Below, piece by piece: positions 8,091 through 15,299 of a stretch of DNA of 64,000 nucleotides. The position numbers and the translations under genes were made by a program. Within the stretch, counting starts at the first letter, position 1. Every line of letters begins with the position of its first letter. The notes below the pieces were generated by a model, which ran no database searches, was not told the origin of the DNA, and saw only the letters and a program-made list of their open reading frames with translations. This DNA is from Rhodococcus sp. KBS0724 (GTDB lineage: Bacteria > Actinomycetota > Actinomycetes > Mycobacteriales > Mycobacteriaceae): contig NZ_VCBX02000001.1 in assembly GCF_005938745.2 (NCBI RefSeq), forward strand, positions 4,292,501 to 4,356,500, in the 5' to 3' direction.

Positions 8091-8306
8091 TTAGGAGATC
8101 ACGGCGATCAAGTCGCCTTGCTGAATGACATCGCCGACCTTGACACCCACGGTGGTCACGGTTCCCGCGACCTCTGCCAGCACCGGAATCTCCATCTTCA
8201 TGGACTCCAGGATGACCAGAGTGTCACCGTCCGCGACAACATCGCCCTCGCTCACGACAACTTGGAACACCGTGGACACCATTTCCGCGCGCACATCTTC
8301 TGCCAT
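8091..8306 (-). CDS. Biotin/lipoyl attachment domain protein (TB7.3-like)
   Basis: A 71-residue protein consisting only of a biotinyl domain. The biotin-attachment motif ESMKMEIPV is central, with the modified lysine flanked by two methionines. Related to the small biotinylated protein TB7.3 (Rv3221c). It may serve as a mobile carboxyl carrier, but its partner enzyme is not evident nearby. The ATG at 8306 has a GAGG ribosome-binding site; the longer upstream reading frame is basic and unlike the family. Upstream of pdtaS and probably in the same transcript. Confidence 0.88.
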   Translation of the reverse strand: MAEDVRAEMVSTVFQVVVSEGDVVADGDTLVILESMKMEIPVLAEVAGTVTTVGVKVGDVIQQGDLIAVIS

Positions 8307-8434
8307 CGTGAACCTCACTTCTGCCGAGAACCGGTAAGACTTCCGTCGCCGGGAGACCCGATCGACCTGCCAATGGAACCACACCGGCGTGGGCGTGAAA
8401 GAATGACGCGAAAGAAACAGAAGGGAGACCAATC

Positions 8435-8509
8435 ATGGGTAAGCGCGGTCGTAAGAAGCGTAGCCGTAAGGGCAGTGCAGCTAACCATGGCAAGCGTCCA
8501 AACGCCTGA
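8435..8509 (+). CDS. Large-subunit ribosomal protein bL37-like, 24 residues
   Basis: Tiny, extremely basic peptide MGKRGRKKRSRKG...NHGKRPNA encoded between the biotinyl protein and anti-sigma genes. It has a strong ribosome-binding site (AGGGAG, 7 nt upstream) and its own terminator. The sequence closely resembles the small actinobacterial 50S protein bL37 described in mycobacterial ribosome structures; recognition is from memory, not a search. Such genes are commonly missed because of their size. It points opposite to both flanking genes, so it must have its own promoter in 8310-8430. Confidence 0.8.
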   Translation: MGKRGRKKRSRKGSAANHGKRPNA

Positions 8510-8525
8510 CATGTAGTGCACCAAC

Positions 8526-8575
8526 AACAAGGGGCGGGGAAGCAATGATTGGCTTCCCCGCCCCTTGTTTGTTCT
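8526..8575 (+). terminator. Rho-independent terminator after bL37-like gene
   Basis: A perfect 16-bp stem at 8528-8543 and 8552-8567 (CAAGGGGCGGGGAAGC with its complement) with an 8-nt loop is followed by TTTGTTCTT. The preceding A-rich flank means it may also stop transcription from the opposite strand (sigH-rshA). Confidence 0.9.
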
Positions 8576-8601
8576 TGACGTCTCAGACGCCCCCAGCCGG
8601 A

Positions 8602-8883
8602 CTATTTGTCGGTTTCGGTACTCGTCACGATGATCGTGCGTCGCAACTCGATGGTGAGCCTCTGACGCAGGCTCTCGGGTGCATGTTCGCCACCGCACTT
8701 GCGGCTGATCAGACTCTTGACCTTCTCTTCGATTCCGTACGCGGCGAGGCAGGAACCGCAATCGTCGATATGCCGCTGCAGACGTGCGCGACTGGCATCG
8801 TCGCATTCACCGTCGAGCATCAACCACACGTCGGCAATGACCGCCGAGCAGTCGAGTCTTTCGAATTCGTCCTGCGTGCTCAT
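8602..8883 (-). CDS. rshA: Mycothiol-system zinc anti-sigma factor (RshA-like)
   Basis: Redox-sensitive ZAS-type anti-sigma factor of 93 residues that would hold SigH inactive under reducing conditions. The zinc motif HIDDCGSC (HxxxCxxC) is near residues 38-45, with additional cysteines at C12 and in the SRKCGG segment. Oxidation of these cysteines releases the sigma factor in characterised homologues. The ATG overlaps the sigH stop (ATGA), so the two are translationally coupled. Position and arrangement match the RshA gene of M. tuberculosis. Confidence 0.9.
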   Translation of the reverse strand: MSTQDEFERLDCSAVIADVWLMLDGECDDASRARLQRHIDDCGSCLAAYGIEEKVKSLISRKCGGEHAPESLRQRLTIELRRTIIVTSTETDK

Positions 8884-9563
8884 CGGACAACACCTTCCGC
8901 TTCGGCAGCCACGTCCTTCTCGCCGCGGTTGAACCCGCGGTCCTTCGCGACGTCAGCCAACAATCCGCGCAATTGCTTACGGCCGCGATGCAGCCGCGAC
9001 ATCACAGTTCCGATGGGCGTGCCCATGATCTCCGCGATTTCCTTGTACGGGAAACCCTCGACATCCGCGTAGTACACGGCCATCCGGAACTCTTCGGGCA
9101 GCTCTTGCAGGGCAGCCTTGATGTCGTCGTCCGGAAGCGCGTCGAGCGCCTCGACCTCAGCGGAACGCAGCCCGGTGGACGTGTGTTCCGCCGTGGCAGC
9201 CAACTGCCAGTCGGTGATCTCGTCGGTCGGATACTGCGCCGGCTGGCGCTGCTTCTTCCGATACGAGTTGATGTACGTGTTGGTGAGAATCCGGTACAGC
9301 CAGGCCTTGAGATTGGTTCCGTCGCGGAACGACCGGAAGGCCGTGTACGCCTTGATGTACGTTTCCTGAACCAGATCCTCGGCGTCCGAGGGATTACGCG
9401 TCATCCGCAGTGCGGCGCCGTAGAGCTGGTCGAGCAAGGGCAGCGCATCCCGCTCGAAACGGGCAATCAACTCATCCGCAGTTTCGGGCGTTTCGGACGC
9501 GACAGCATCGGCGGGTTCGGTGACCTCCGACTGTTCGTCCTTGGGCCGGTCGTGTTCCAGCAC
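8880..9563 (-). CDS. sigH: ECF sigma factor SigH (SigR-type, oxidative/heat stress)
   Basis: ECF sigma factor of about 228 residues governing thiol-oxidative and heat stress. Region 2 runs from [14 protein letters not shown] through [15 protein letters not shown] to [14 protein letters not shown]; region 4 contains [17 protein letters not shown] and the helix-turn-helix [23 protein letters not shown]. Start: GTG at 9563 has GAAGGG 6 nt upstream; ATG at 9605 is the alternative. Longer starts are excluded because they would precede the predicted autoregulated promoter at 9694-9720. Coupled to rshA. Divergent from ybaK. Confidence 0.92.
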   Translation of the reverse strand: MLEHDRPKDEQSEVTEPADAVASETPETADELIARFERDALPLLDQLYGAALRMTRNPSDAEDLVQETYIKAYTAFRSFRDGTNLKAWLYRILTNTYINSYRKKQRQPAQYPTDEITDWQLAATAEHTSTGLRSAEVEALDALPDDDIKAALQELPEEFRMAVYYADVEGFPYKEIAEIMGTPIGTVMSRLHRGRKQLRGLLADVAKDRGFNRGEKDVAAEAEGVVR

Positions 9564-9693
9564 TCTGATCCCTTCACTAGCCGTGGGGATCAAGGTTACC
9601 GCCATCGTCAGTTCCGACCTATGGGCCGGTCGTGGCTCGCACACAGCCAGCACGGTCGCTCCTTCACTTTTTCCGGATGTATCAAGCAGTACC

Positions 9694-9720
9694 AACACCA
9701 CTGCCTCGGACAACATTCCC
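9694..9720 (-). promoter_or_regulatory. SigH/SigR-type autoregulatory promoter of sigH
   Basis: On the minus strand GGGAAT (9715-9720) and GTT (9694-9696) are separated by exactly 18 bp, matching the GGGAAT-N18-GTT consensus known for SigR/SigH promoters. It lies about 130 bp upstream of the preferred sigH start and indicates positive autoregulation. Confidence 0.8.
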
Positions 9721-9741
9721 TCTCTACAGGCGGTACGGACA

Positions 9742-9747
9742 TAGAGT
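9742..9747 (+). promoter_or_regulatory. -10 element TAGAGT for leaderless ybaK-like gene
   Basis: TAGAGT lies 6 nt before the ATG at 9754, with no Shine-Dalgarno sequence in between. Confidence 0.55.
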
Positions 9748-9753
9748 GTCGGA

Positions 9754-10248
9754 ATGGCCGGAACTGCGACCCCTGCGACCAAACTCCTCGAGAACTCGAA
9801 GACCGCGCATCATGTTCACAGCTACGACCACGACCCGCGCGCGGAATCCTTCGGCGACGAAGCCGTCACCGCCCTCGCCGGGTCCGTCGGAGTCACGGCA
9901 GATCAGATATTCAAGACGCTGGTCATCAAACTCGACACCGGGAAATTGGCCGTCGCCGTACTCCCCGTCCCGAACAAACTCTCACTGAAAGCTGCTGCCG
10001 CCGCACTCGGCGCAAGCAAAGCCGCCATGGCCGACCGCGCCGACGCAGAGCGCTCGAGCGGCTACGTCTTCGGTGGCATTTCCCCCTTGGGGCAACGCAA
10101 GAAACTGCCAACAGTGATCGACGAGTCAGCACTCGCGTGGGATCGCATCCTGTGCAGCGCGGGTCGACGCGGACTCGAAATCGAACTGGCGCCCGGTGAT
10201 CTTGTCGAACTGTGCGGCGCAACGACAGCGTCGATTACAGCCGGCTGA
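9754..10248 (+). CDS. ybaK: YbaK-type Cys-tRNA(Pro)/aminoacyl-tRNA deacylase
   Basis: Single-domain YbaK/EbsC family protein of 164 residues that hydrolyses mischarged Cys-tRNA(Pro) in trans. Characteristic segments are [13 protein letters not shown], the central [16 protein letters not shown], and the loop [21 protein letters not shown], which contains the conserved GGISP(L)G and lysines of the active site. Length is normal for the family. The predicted promoter makes the mRNA leaderless. Divergent from sigH, with only a short shared promoter region, so expression may respond to SigH-associated stress, but this is not shown. Confidence 0.88.
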   Translation: MAGTATPATKLLENSKTAHHVHSYDHDPRAESFGDEAVTALAGSVGVTADQIFKTLVIKLDTGKLAVAVLPVPNKLSLKAAAAALGASKAAMADRADAERSSGYVFGGISPLGQRKKLPTVIDESALAWDRILCSAGRRGLEIELAPGDLVELCGATTASITAG

Positions 10249-10279
10249 GTTTCGAATACTGCGGTTTCGGGCCTGTGGG

Positions 10280-10315
10280 CCTAAGGTCCCGACCGTCCCT
10301 ACACCTAAGGTCCCG
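10280..10315 (+). repeat. Direct repeat CCTAAGGTCCCG, two copies 24 bp apart
   Basis: Identical 12-bp copies at 10280-10291 and 10304-10315. The 24-bp phasing puts both on roughly the same DNA face, as expected for tandem binding of a regulator. Confidence 0.75.
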
Positions 10316-10418
10316 TCAATAGCCAGCCGACGGGACATTTCTCGGCAAGATTCACCCCTGAAATCACCCTTTGTCCCGAATTCGAAATGCGTTACGACGC
10401 AATGGATTAGCGCACTTC

Positions 10419-10434
10419 TGTGAAATAGCGCACG
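10419..10434 (+). promoter_or_regulatory. Candidate CRP-type site
   Basis: TGTGAAATAGCGCACG matches the NGTGN8CACN pattern of mycobacterial CRP sites and resembles the two whiB1 sites in this window. It lies about 25 bp upstream of the candidate promoter of the surface-protein gene. Confidence 0.5.
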
Positions 10435-10449
10435 TTCAGCAAATCGGAC

Positions 10450-10500
10450 TTGACGGACATAGCGACCATCGAGTTACCTTAAGTTGAACATTTGATCAAC
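10450..10500 (+). promoter_or_regulatory. Candidate promoter and palindrome for surface-protein gene
   Basis: TTGACG (10450-10455) and TTACCT (10474-10479) are separated by 18 bp. Immediately downstream, GTTGAACATTTGATCAAC (10483-10500) is an imperfect palindrome that would overlap the transcription start and could be an operator. Confidence 0.4.
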
Positions 10501-10611
10501 TACCCGCCGCCATCGGCGCACTCTTCGATCTGCCCTGCCCGGCCCTGATGTGCCGTGCCTCCGATTCGAGCTGTGCATCGCCGCTTCCGGGACCCGAAAG
10601 GTCATACTGTC

Positions 10612-11814
10612 GTGAAGAATCAGCGCGGACGTACCAAGATCTACGCAGCAGCAGTAGCCGTCGCAAGTTTCACCGCATTCGCGGGAGCGGCGCCGGCGGC
10701 GGCAACCGACGACGACAACGGCGAGGCGACTACAGCGCAGACAACCGCCGAGTCGCCCACGACCACTGAGTCGGCAACTCCCTCCGAGTCCGCGCCAGCA
10801 ACAACTCCAGCAACGTCATCGGCAACGTCTGAGACGACAACGACTGCCACCGCGACCACCACGGCAGGCACGACAACACCGTCAGTCGCCGCAAAGTCGA
10901 CCCCGGCCTGGAACTCACCGACAGACGGAATCGCCGCAGGTGGGCGCGAATATTCGGTCTCCCCTGGAACCGTCACGGTGTATTACCCCGACGGCCAGAG
11001 CGCTGCGATGGGCCAGCACATCAACTTGACGATCAAGAACCCTGACACTGGCGCCACCATGCAGCTGGGAACACACATCGACGGCAACGGGCAGTGGACC
11101 GAGAAGTACATCGGCCAATCCCCCTGGGTGCTCGACATATCCTCACACCCCAATTTCCCGGGGTGGGAAAACTTCGAGATCGTCTGGGTTCAGGTCGACG
11201 GGCAGAACTACCACTACGGCGAGCACGGCGAACCGCCGATGCCCTCCGATCTCAAGACACCCGAAACAACAACCAGCACAACAACACCGGCGACGACCAC
11301 ACCCGCAACCACCACGCCTGTAACGACGACACCAGACACGACGACGACCGTTCCAGACGGCCCGACTCCCCCGACGACAACCGCAGTCGCGACGACCACC
11401 GACACCACCGAACCGACCACCACCACGTCCCCGCCTGTCACCATCTCTTCCGCAGTGTCGACACCGTCGGCGACGTCGATTCCCACAACAACCACTCGGG
11501 TGATCCTGATTCCCCCGATCATCGTGGGAATCCCGAAAAGCGACGGCGCGACCCCGGCACCCACGACGGGACCGTCGAAGGAACGGGTGTACGTGGTCAC
11601 TACGCCCGAGGGTTACAAAGTCCACGGTTACGACGATCCACAGGGCACGTTTGTCCCCCTGGCCTACGACGACGCTCTGGTGTTCCAGACCGGGGCAAGT
11701 GAGTCCACAGGACCGTCCGGTGTGGTGATCGCGGGAATCGGTGGCGCGGCTTTGCTGGTCTCCGCTGCGGGTGCGTTTGCTCTGCGTCGCAAGAATGCAC
11801 TGCGCCGGCACTGA
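10612..11814 (+). CDS. Secreted Thr/Pro-rich surface protein with C-terminal sorting-type anchor
   Basis: About 400 residues. Start: GTG 10612 with AAAGG upstream, followed by a Sec signal peptide (KIYAAAVAVASFTAF... ending APAAA). A Thr-rich stretch precedes a compact domain of about 110 residues (from NSPTDGIAAGG to GEHGEPP), a second Thr/Pro-rich stretch and a small domain containing VYVVTTPEGYKVHGY. The C-terminus has VFQTG, a nine-residue spacer, a hydrophobic segment (GVVIAGIGGAALLVSAAG) and a basic tail RRKNALRRH. This is the layout of a cell-wall sorting signal, but without a canonical LPXTG. The next gene is sortase-like and starts 1 nt later. Function of the folded domains is unknown. 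Confidence 0.75.
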   Translation: MKNQRGRTKIYAAAVAVASFTAFAGAAPAAATDDDNGEATTAQTTAESPTTTESATPSESAPATTPATSSATSETTTTATATTTAGTTTPSVAAKSTPAWNSPTDGIAAGGREYSVSPGTVTVYYPDGQSAAMGQHINLTIKNPDTGATMQLGTHIDGNGQWTEKYIGQSPWVLDISSHPNFPGWENFEIVWVQVDGQNYHYGEHGEPPMPSDLKTPETTTSTTTPATTTPATTTPVTTTPDTTTTVPDGPTPPTTTAVATTTDTTEPTTTTSPPVTISSAVSTPSATSIPTTTTRVILIPPIIVGIPKSDGATPAPTTGPSKERVYVVTTPEGYKVHGYDDPQGTFVPLAYDDALVFQTGASESTGPSGVVIAGIGGAALLVSAAGAFALRRKNALRRH

Positions 11815-11836
11815 GATGCACTGCGCCAGCACTGAT
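11795..11836 (+). repeat. 21-bp tandem duplication across the gene junction
   Basis: 11795-11815 and 11816-11836 differ at only two positions. The first copy encodes the last residues and stop of the surface protein; the second supplies the start codon and first residues of the sortase-like gene. Confidence 0.9.
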
Positions 11837-12424
11837 CGGTGGCGTGTCCTGATCCTGGCAGTGCTTTTTCTCCTACTGCCAGGGTGCGGGGTCTCCGGGC
11901 AAGCTCGGCCGGAGACCCCGCACACATCGGTCGACACGATTCCTCCCGATTCGCTTCAATCGCAGTCGGTCCCGATGGCACAGCCGAGGCAGCTGTCGAT
12001 CGCCGATCTGGGAATCGATGTACCCGTGCTCCCGATGCCTGCCGGTGCTTGCCCCGTGCTCGATCCGCCGACGTTGGCGGACGCGTACTGGGTCGGGTGC
12101 CGCAGTGAACCTGGAACAGACAGTGACGGAACGGTTTTTGTCATCGGGCATGCGGGTGCCGGGACTCCGGCAGTGTTCGACACACTGCCCGAGATCGTGG
12201 TCGGCAGCACGGTGCTGATCGAAACGGATTCCGGCACACTCGAGTACACAGTTCGTTCGACCGCGCTGTACGAGAAGCTCGGCGAAGCGCAGGAGTCGCC
12301 GGAGTTACGCCTTCGACAGCCGGGACGACTGGTCCTGGTGACGTGTTACCTGGAGAACGGAACAACGCTGTCGTCGAAGAATTTTGTTGCCTACGCCGAG
12401 ATCACCGGCGCCCGGGCTCGATGA
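11816..12424 (+). CDS. Class F-like sortase, predicted lipoprotein, atypical active site
   Basis: Predicted exported transpeptidase-like protein of 202 residues. The N-terminus is MHCASTDRW followed by a hydrophobic stretch and a lipobox-like LLPGC, so it may be lipid-anchored. Sortase-fold landmarks are IADLGIDVPV, the catalytic-histidine loop TVFVIGHAGAG and the catalytic-cysteine strand RLVLVTCYLENG. In class F sortases an arginine about 10-14 residues after the cysteine completes the site; here the region reads TTLSSKNFVAYA and shows no arginine. It may be altered or use a lysine. Its start lies 1 nt after the upstream stop, implying a dedicated sortase-substrate pair. Confidence 0.72.
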   Translation: MHCASTDRWRVLILAVLFLLLPGCGVSGQARPETPHTSVDTIPPDSLQSQSVPMAQPRQLSIADLGIDVPVLPMPAGACPVLDPPTLADAYWVGCRSEPGTDSDGTVFVIGHAGAGTPAVFDTLPEIVVGSTVLIETDSGTLEYTVRSTALYEKLGEAQESPELRLRQPGRLVLVTCYLENGTTLSSKNFVAYAEITGARAR

Positions 12425-12457
12425 CGGGATTCGACCACGCGGCGTAGCGGGAGTCGC

Positions 12458-12463
12458 TAGCCT
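12458..12463 (+). promoter_or_regulatory. -10 element TAGCCT for leaderless SIMPL gene
   Basis: TAGCCT lies 7 nt before the ATG at 12471; no ribosome-binding site is present. Confidence 0.6.
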
Positions 12464-12470
12464 CTGGGCC

Positions 12471-13193
12471 ATGAACTTCACGGCCGTCCGACCACACCTG
12501 ACAACGCTTGCGGTAGCCGCGGCGCTCGCGATCTCGCTCACCGCATGCGCAAGCACCGATAACACGACCAAAGAGGTCACCGTCGTCGGAACAGGTGAGG
12601 TGCGCGGGGCCCCCGACATTCTCAGCGCGGGCATCGGAGTCGAGGTTGTTGCTCCGGACGTGTCGGGAGCGGTCTCCCAAGCGAACGAGAGAGCGCGGGC
12701 GACGATCGACGCGATGGTCGCCGCAGGTGTGGCTGCCGAAGACATTCAGACCAGTGATCTGTCCATCCAGCCGCAGTACGACGGGACAGGTGGTCCGTTC
12801 GGCGGCGCAGCCGTGACGGGTTACCGCGCGACGAACTCGGTGCGAATTGTCGTCCGGGATCTCAGTAAGGCGTCCGCCGTGCTCGACGCGGGAATCGCTG
12901 CCGGCGGTGATGCGGCACGCCTGAACACCGTCGCCTTCGATATCGACGACGATTCGGCGTTGCTCGCCGACGCTCGGACCCGCGCATTCGAGGACGCCCA
13001 GAACCGTGCAGAGCAATACGCCGATCTTTCCGGGACATCACTCGCGAACGTTGTCACCATCACTGAGGCTCACAACACCACCGGCAACCAGAACATGATG
13101 CGTTCCCCGGACGCCTCGATGAGCGACATGGTGATCGCGCCGGGAACCCAGCAGGTGTCCTTCGAGGTCACCGTGACGTGGGCGCTCGATTAG
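12471..13193 (+). CDS. SIMPL-domain (DUF541) lipoprotein
   Basis: Exported protein of 240 residues. The signal sequence LTTLAVAAALAISLTAC ends in a lipobox with the acylated Cys near residue 26. The remainder is a SIMPL/DUF541 domain: VTVVGTGEVRGAPDILS at the start, IQTSDLSIQPQY in the middle and the conserved LADARTRAFEDAQNRAEQYA helix. The family's role is poorly defined (envelope or stress-linked in other bacteria). Its own leaderless-type promoter suggests it is transcribed independently of the sortase module. Its stop overlaps that of the convergent SRAP gene (TTAG). Confidence 0.85.
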   Translation: MNFTAVRPHLTTLAVAAALAISLTACASTDNTTKEVTVVGTGEVRGAPDILSAGIGVEVVAPDVSGAVSQANERARATIDAMVAAGVAAEDIQTSDLSIQPQYDGTGGPFGGAAVTGYRATNSVRIVVRDLSKASAVLDAGIAAGGDAARLNTVAFDIDDDSALLADARTRAFEDAQNRAEQYADLSGTSLANVVTITEAHNTTGNQNMMRSPDASMSDMVIAPGTQQVSFEVTVTWALD

Positions 13194-13942
13194 AGGAGGC
13201 TGATCTGCTCGCCCGCGCGGTCGATGTCCGGCTCGATCAGTTCGTGTCCGTTGTTCTTGACACTGTTGACGAGGGGCCGGACTCGATCGATCTCGATCTG
13301 GTCGAAGAGGTCGGGTACCGGTTCGAGCAACGACGGGTTCGCGCCGTGATCGGGGTCGAGCCACGCCTCCCAGCGGTCGCGAGGTAGCGCCAGTGGCATC
13401 CGGTCGTGGACCTGTTCGAGGTGACCGAGTGAGTCGACAGTGACGATGGAGCAGCTCAGGGCGGGGCTCGCATTCTCGACCTTCGGGTCCCGCCACGCTG
13501 ACCACACGCCTGCCATGAACAGCCGTGATCCATCGCCTGGGTGCATGTAGTACGGGATCTTCGACACTTTTTTGCCGCCCTGCGGTTCGGTCTGCCACTC
13601 GTACCACCCGTCCATCGGGACCAGGCAGCGCTTGTACTTGAACGCGGTCCGAAAGGCCGGTTTCTCCGCCAACGAGTCGGCACGAGCGTTGAACAGGACC
13701 GGGCCTTTGCCCAGTTCTTTCGTCCACGAGGGCACCAACCCCCATCGCATCTGCCGAATCCGCTTTGTCGGATCACTGTCGGGGTTCTCGCGATCGTGGC
13801 GCTCGACAACCGTCAGCACCGGCGTTGTCGGTGCAACGTTGTAGTCCGCTGCGACGGCCGACGAATGTTCCGTCTCGTCGATTGCATCGAGTTCGACTGC
13901 CAGGCTCGCCGGGTCCGCTGTGGTCGCATACCTTCCGCACAT
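13190..13942 (-). CDS. SRAP-domain protein (YedK/HMCES-like, abasic-site protection)
   Basis: Suppressor of abasic-site damage of 250 residues, expected to form a covalent DNA-protein crosslink with abasic sites in single-stranded DNA. The catalytic Cys2 is exposed after Met removal (MCGRYA). Other active-site residues are visible as the Asn of FNARADSLAEKPAF, the Glu of DGWYEWQ and the His of HDRMPLAL. The same frame stays open far upstream antisense to aroA, but the family N-terminus MCGRY fixes the start at 13942. Matches Rv3226c. Confidence 0.93.
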   Translation of the reverse strand: MCGRYATTADPASLAVELDAIDETEHSSAVAADYNVAPTTPVLTVVERHDRENPDSDPTKRIRQMRWGLVPSWTKELGKGPVLFNARADSLAEKPAFRTAFKYKRCLVPMDGWYEWQTEPQGGKKVSKIPYYMHPGDGSRLFMAGVWSAWRDPKVENASPALSCSIVTVDSLGHLEQVHDRMPLALPRDRWEAWLDPDHGANPSLLEPVPDLFDQIEIDRVRPLVNSVKNNGHELIEPDIDRAGEQISLL

Positions 13943-13991
13943 GACACCCAGGGTGGCACGGTTTCGACCAATCTCCCACCGATGAGAGAAG

Positions 13992-15299
13992 ATGGACCTC
14001 GTGAGTCTGAGTCTGTGGAGCGCCCCTGTAGCCAAAACGCCGGTCGACGCAGTGGTGACACTGCCCGGATCGAAGTCCATCACCAACCGAGCTTTGATCC
14101 TGGCAGCGTTGGCGGACGGTCCGTCCACCCTCACCGGAGCACTCCGCAGCCGCGACGCCGACCTCATGATCGCGGCATTGCGCGACCTCGGGATCGGTAT
14201 CGAGGAAGCGGGCGATCCCAGCACGCTTGCCGTCACACCCGGCCCGCTGCGCGGCGGCGACGTCGATTGTGGGCTCGCCGGTACCGTCATGCGATTCCTC
14301 CCGCCCCTGGCTGCCATGGCTGACGGCATTGTCCGTTTCGATGGCGACGAGCAGGCCCGGACGCGACCGCTCGGCACCATCCTCGAGGCTCTGCGAGGGC
14401 TGGGTGCGCAAATCGACGGCGACGCTCTCCCGTTCACGGTGACCGGCACGGGATCACTGCGCGGCGGAACAGTCACCATCGACGCGTCCGGTTCGTCACA
14501 GTTCGTCTCCGGGTTGCTGCTCTCGGCCGCAGCGTTCGAGGAGGGCGTCACCGTGCACCACAGCGGCAAGCCGGTTCCGTCGATGCCCCACATCGACATG
14601 ACCGTCGACATGCTGCGCGCCGCCGGTGTGTCCGTCACGACACCGGCCACCGGCGGCGACGCCGACACCTGGCGGGTCGAACCCGGACCGGTGCGCGCGA
14701 TCGACTGGGTCATCGAACCCGATCTGTCCAACGCCACCCCGTTCCTAGCAGCGGCGGCCGTCACCGGCGGAACCGTCAGCGTGCCGTTGTGGCCGTCGTC
14801 GACAACGCAGCCCGGTGACGCGATCCGCGACATTCTCACTTCGATGGGAGCCGAGGTCACACTCGCCGACGGCACCCTCACCGTGCGAGGCCCCGAAATC
14901 CTGCGTGGCATCGACATCGACCTGCACGACGTCGGTGAACTCACCCCGACAGTCGCGGCGCTCGCAGCCCTCGCAGAGGGAACGTCCCATCTGCGCGGCA
15001 TCGCGCATCTGCGTGGCCACGAGACGGATCGCCTGGCTGCACTGGCCGACGAGATCAACAAGCTGGGCGGATCCGTCACCGAAACCGATGACGGACTGAC
15101 CATCGTTCCCGCGAAACTGCATGGCGGGCAATGGCTCTCGTATGCAGATCACCGCATGGCCACGGCCGGCGCGATCATCGGCCTGGTCGTAGACGGTGTC
15201 GAGGTCGACGACGTCGCAACGACGGCCAAGACGCTGCCGGGCTTCGAGAACATGTGGACAGACATGCTGACATCCTCCACGCGAAAGGCAAGCTTCTGA
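13992..15299 (+). CDS. aroA: 3-phosphoshikimate 1-carboxyvinyltransferase (EPSP synthase)
   Basis: Joins shikimate-3-phosphate and phosphoenolpyruvate in the shikimate pathway for aromatic amino acids and chorismate. Length 435 residues is normal. The N-terminal [17 protein letters not shown], the G-rich loop [27 protein letters not shown], and the C-terminal [14 protein letters not shown] are the family signatures. ATG 13992 is used; a GTG at 14001 is an alternative. The 3' end overlaps the translation start of rsgA, and the pair shares a terminator. Confidence 0.96.
   Translation: MDLVSLSLWSAPVAKTPVDAVVTLPGSKSITNRALILAALADGPSTLTGALRSRDADLMIAALRDLGIGIEEAGDPSTLAVTPGPLRGGDVDCGLAGTVMRFLPPLAAMADGIVRFDGDEQARTRPLGTILEALRGLGAQIDGDALPFTVTGTGSLRGGTVTIDASGSSQFVSGLLLSAAAFEEGVTVHHSGKPVPSMPHIDMTVDMLRAAGVSVTTPATGGDADTWRVEPGPVRAIDWVIEPDLSNATPFLAAAAVTGGTVSVPLWPSSTTQPGDAIRDILTSMGAEVTLADGTLTVRGPEILRGIDIDLHDVGELTPTVAALAALAEGTSHLRGIAHLRGHETDRLAALADEINKLGGSVTETDDGLTIVPAKLHGGQWLSYADHRMATAGAIIGLVVDGVEVDDVATTAKTLPGFENMWTDMLTSSTRKASF

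Larger units (their letters stand above)
10249..10611. other. 363-bp regulatory intergenic region upstream of surface-protein gene
   Basis: AT-richer than its surroundings. It holds two 12-bp direct repeats, an inverted repeat GTCCCGTC/GACGGGAC (10310-10317 and 10329-10336), a CRP-like site, a candidate promoter and a palindrome near the predicted transcription start. No small gene with a credible ribosome-binding site was seen. Confidence 0.6.

Noticed and set aside
6647..8128. 493-codon plus-strand frame opposite pdtaS
   Set aside because: Antisense shadow; the minus strand has intact histidine kinase motifs.
8973..10199. 408-codon plus-strand frame across sigH and ybaK
   Set aside because: Overlaps two well-supported genes and runs through the sigH promoter; Arg-rich low-complexity product.
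10725..11470. Repetitive ACNACN tracts considered as a CRISPR or satellite array
   Set aside because: They are in-frame Thr/Pro codons of a secreted protein, irregular in length and without spacers.
13943..15103. Upstream extension of the SRAP frame, antisense to aroA
   Set aside because: The conserved N-terminus MCGRYA with catalytic Cys2 fixes the start at 13942; the extension is an antisense shadow of aroA.
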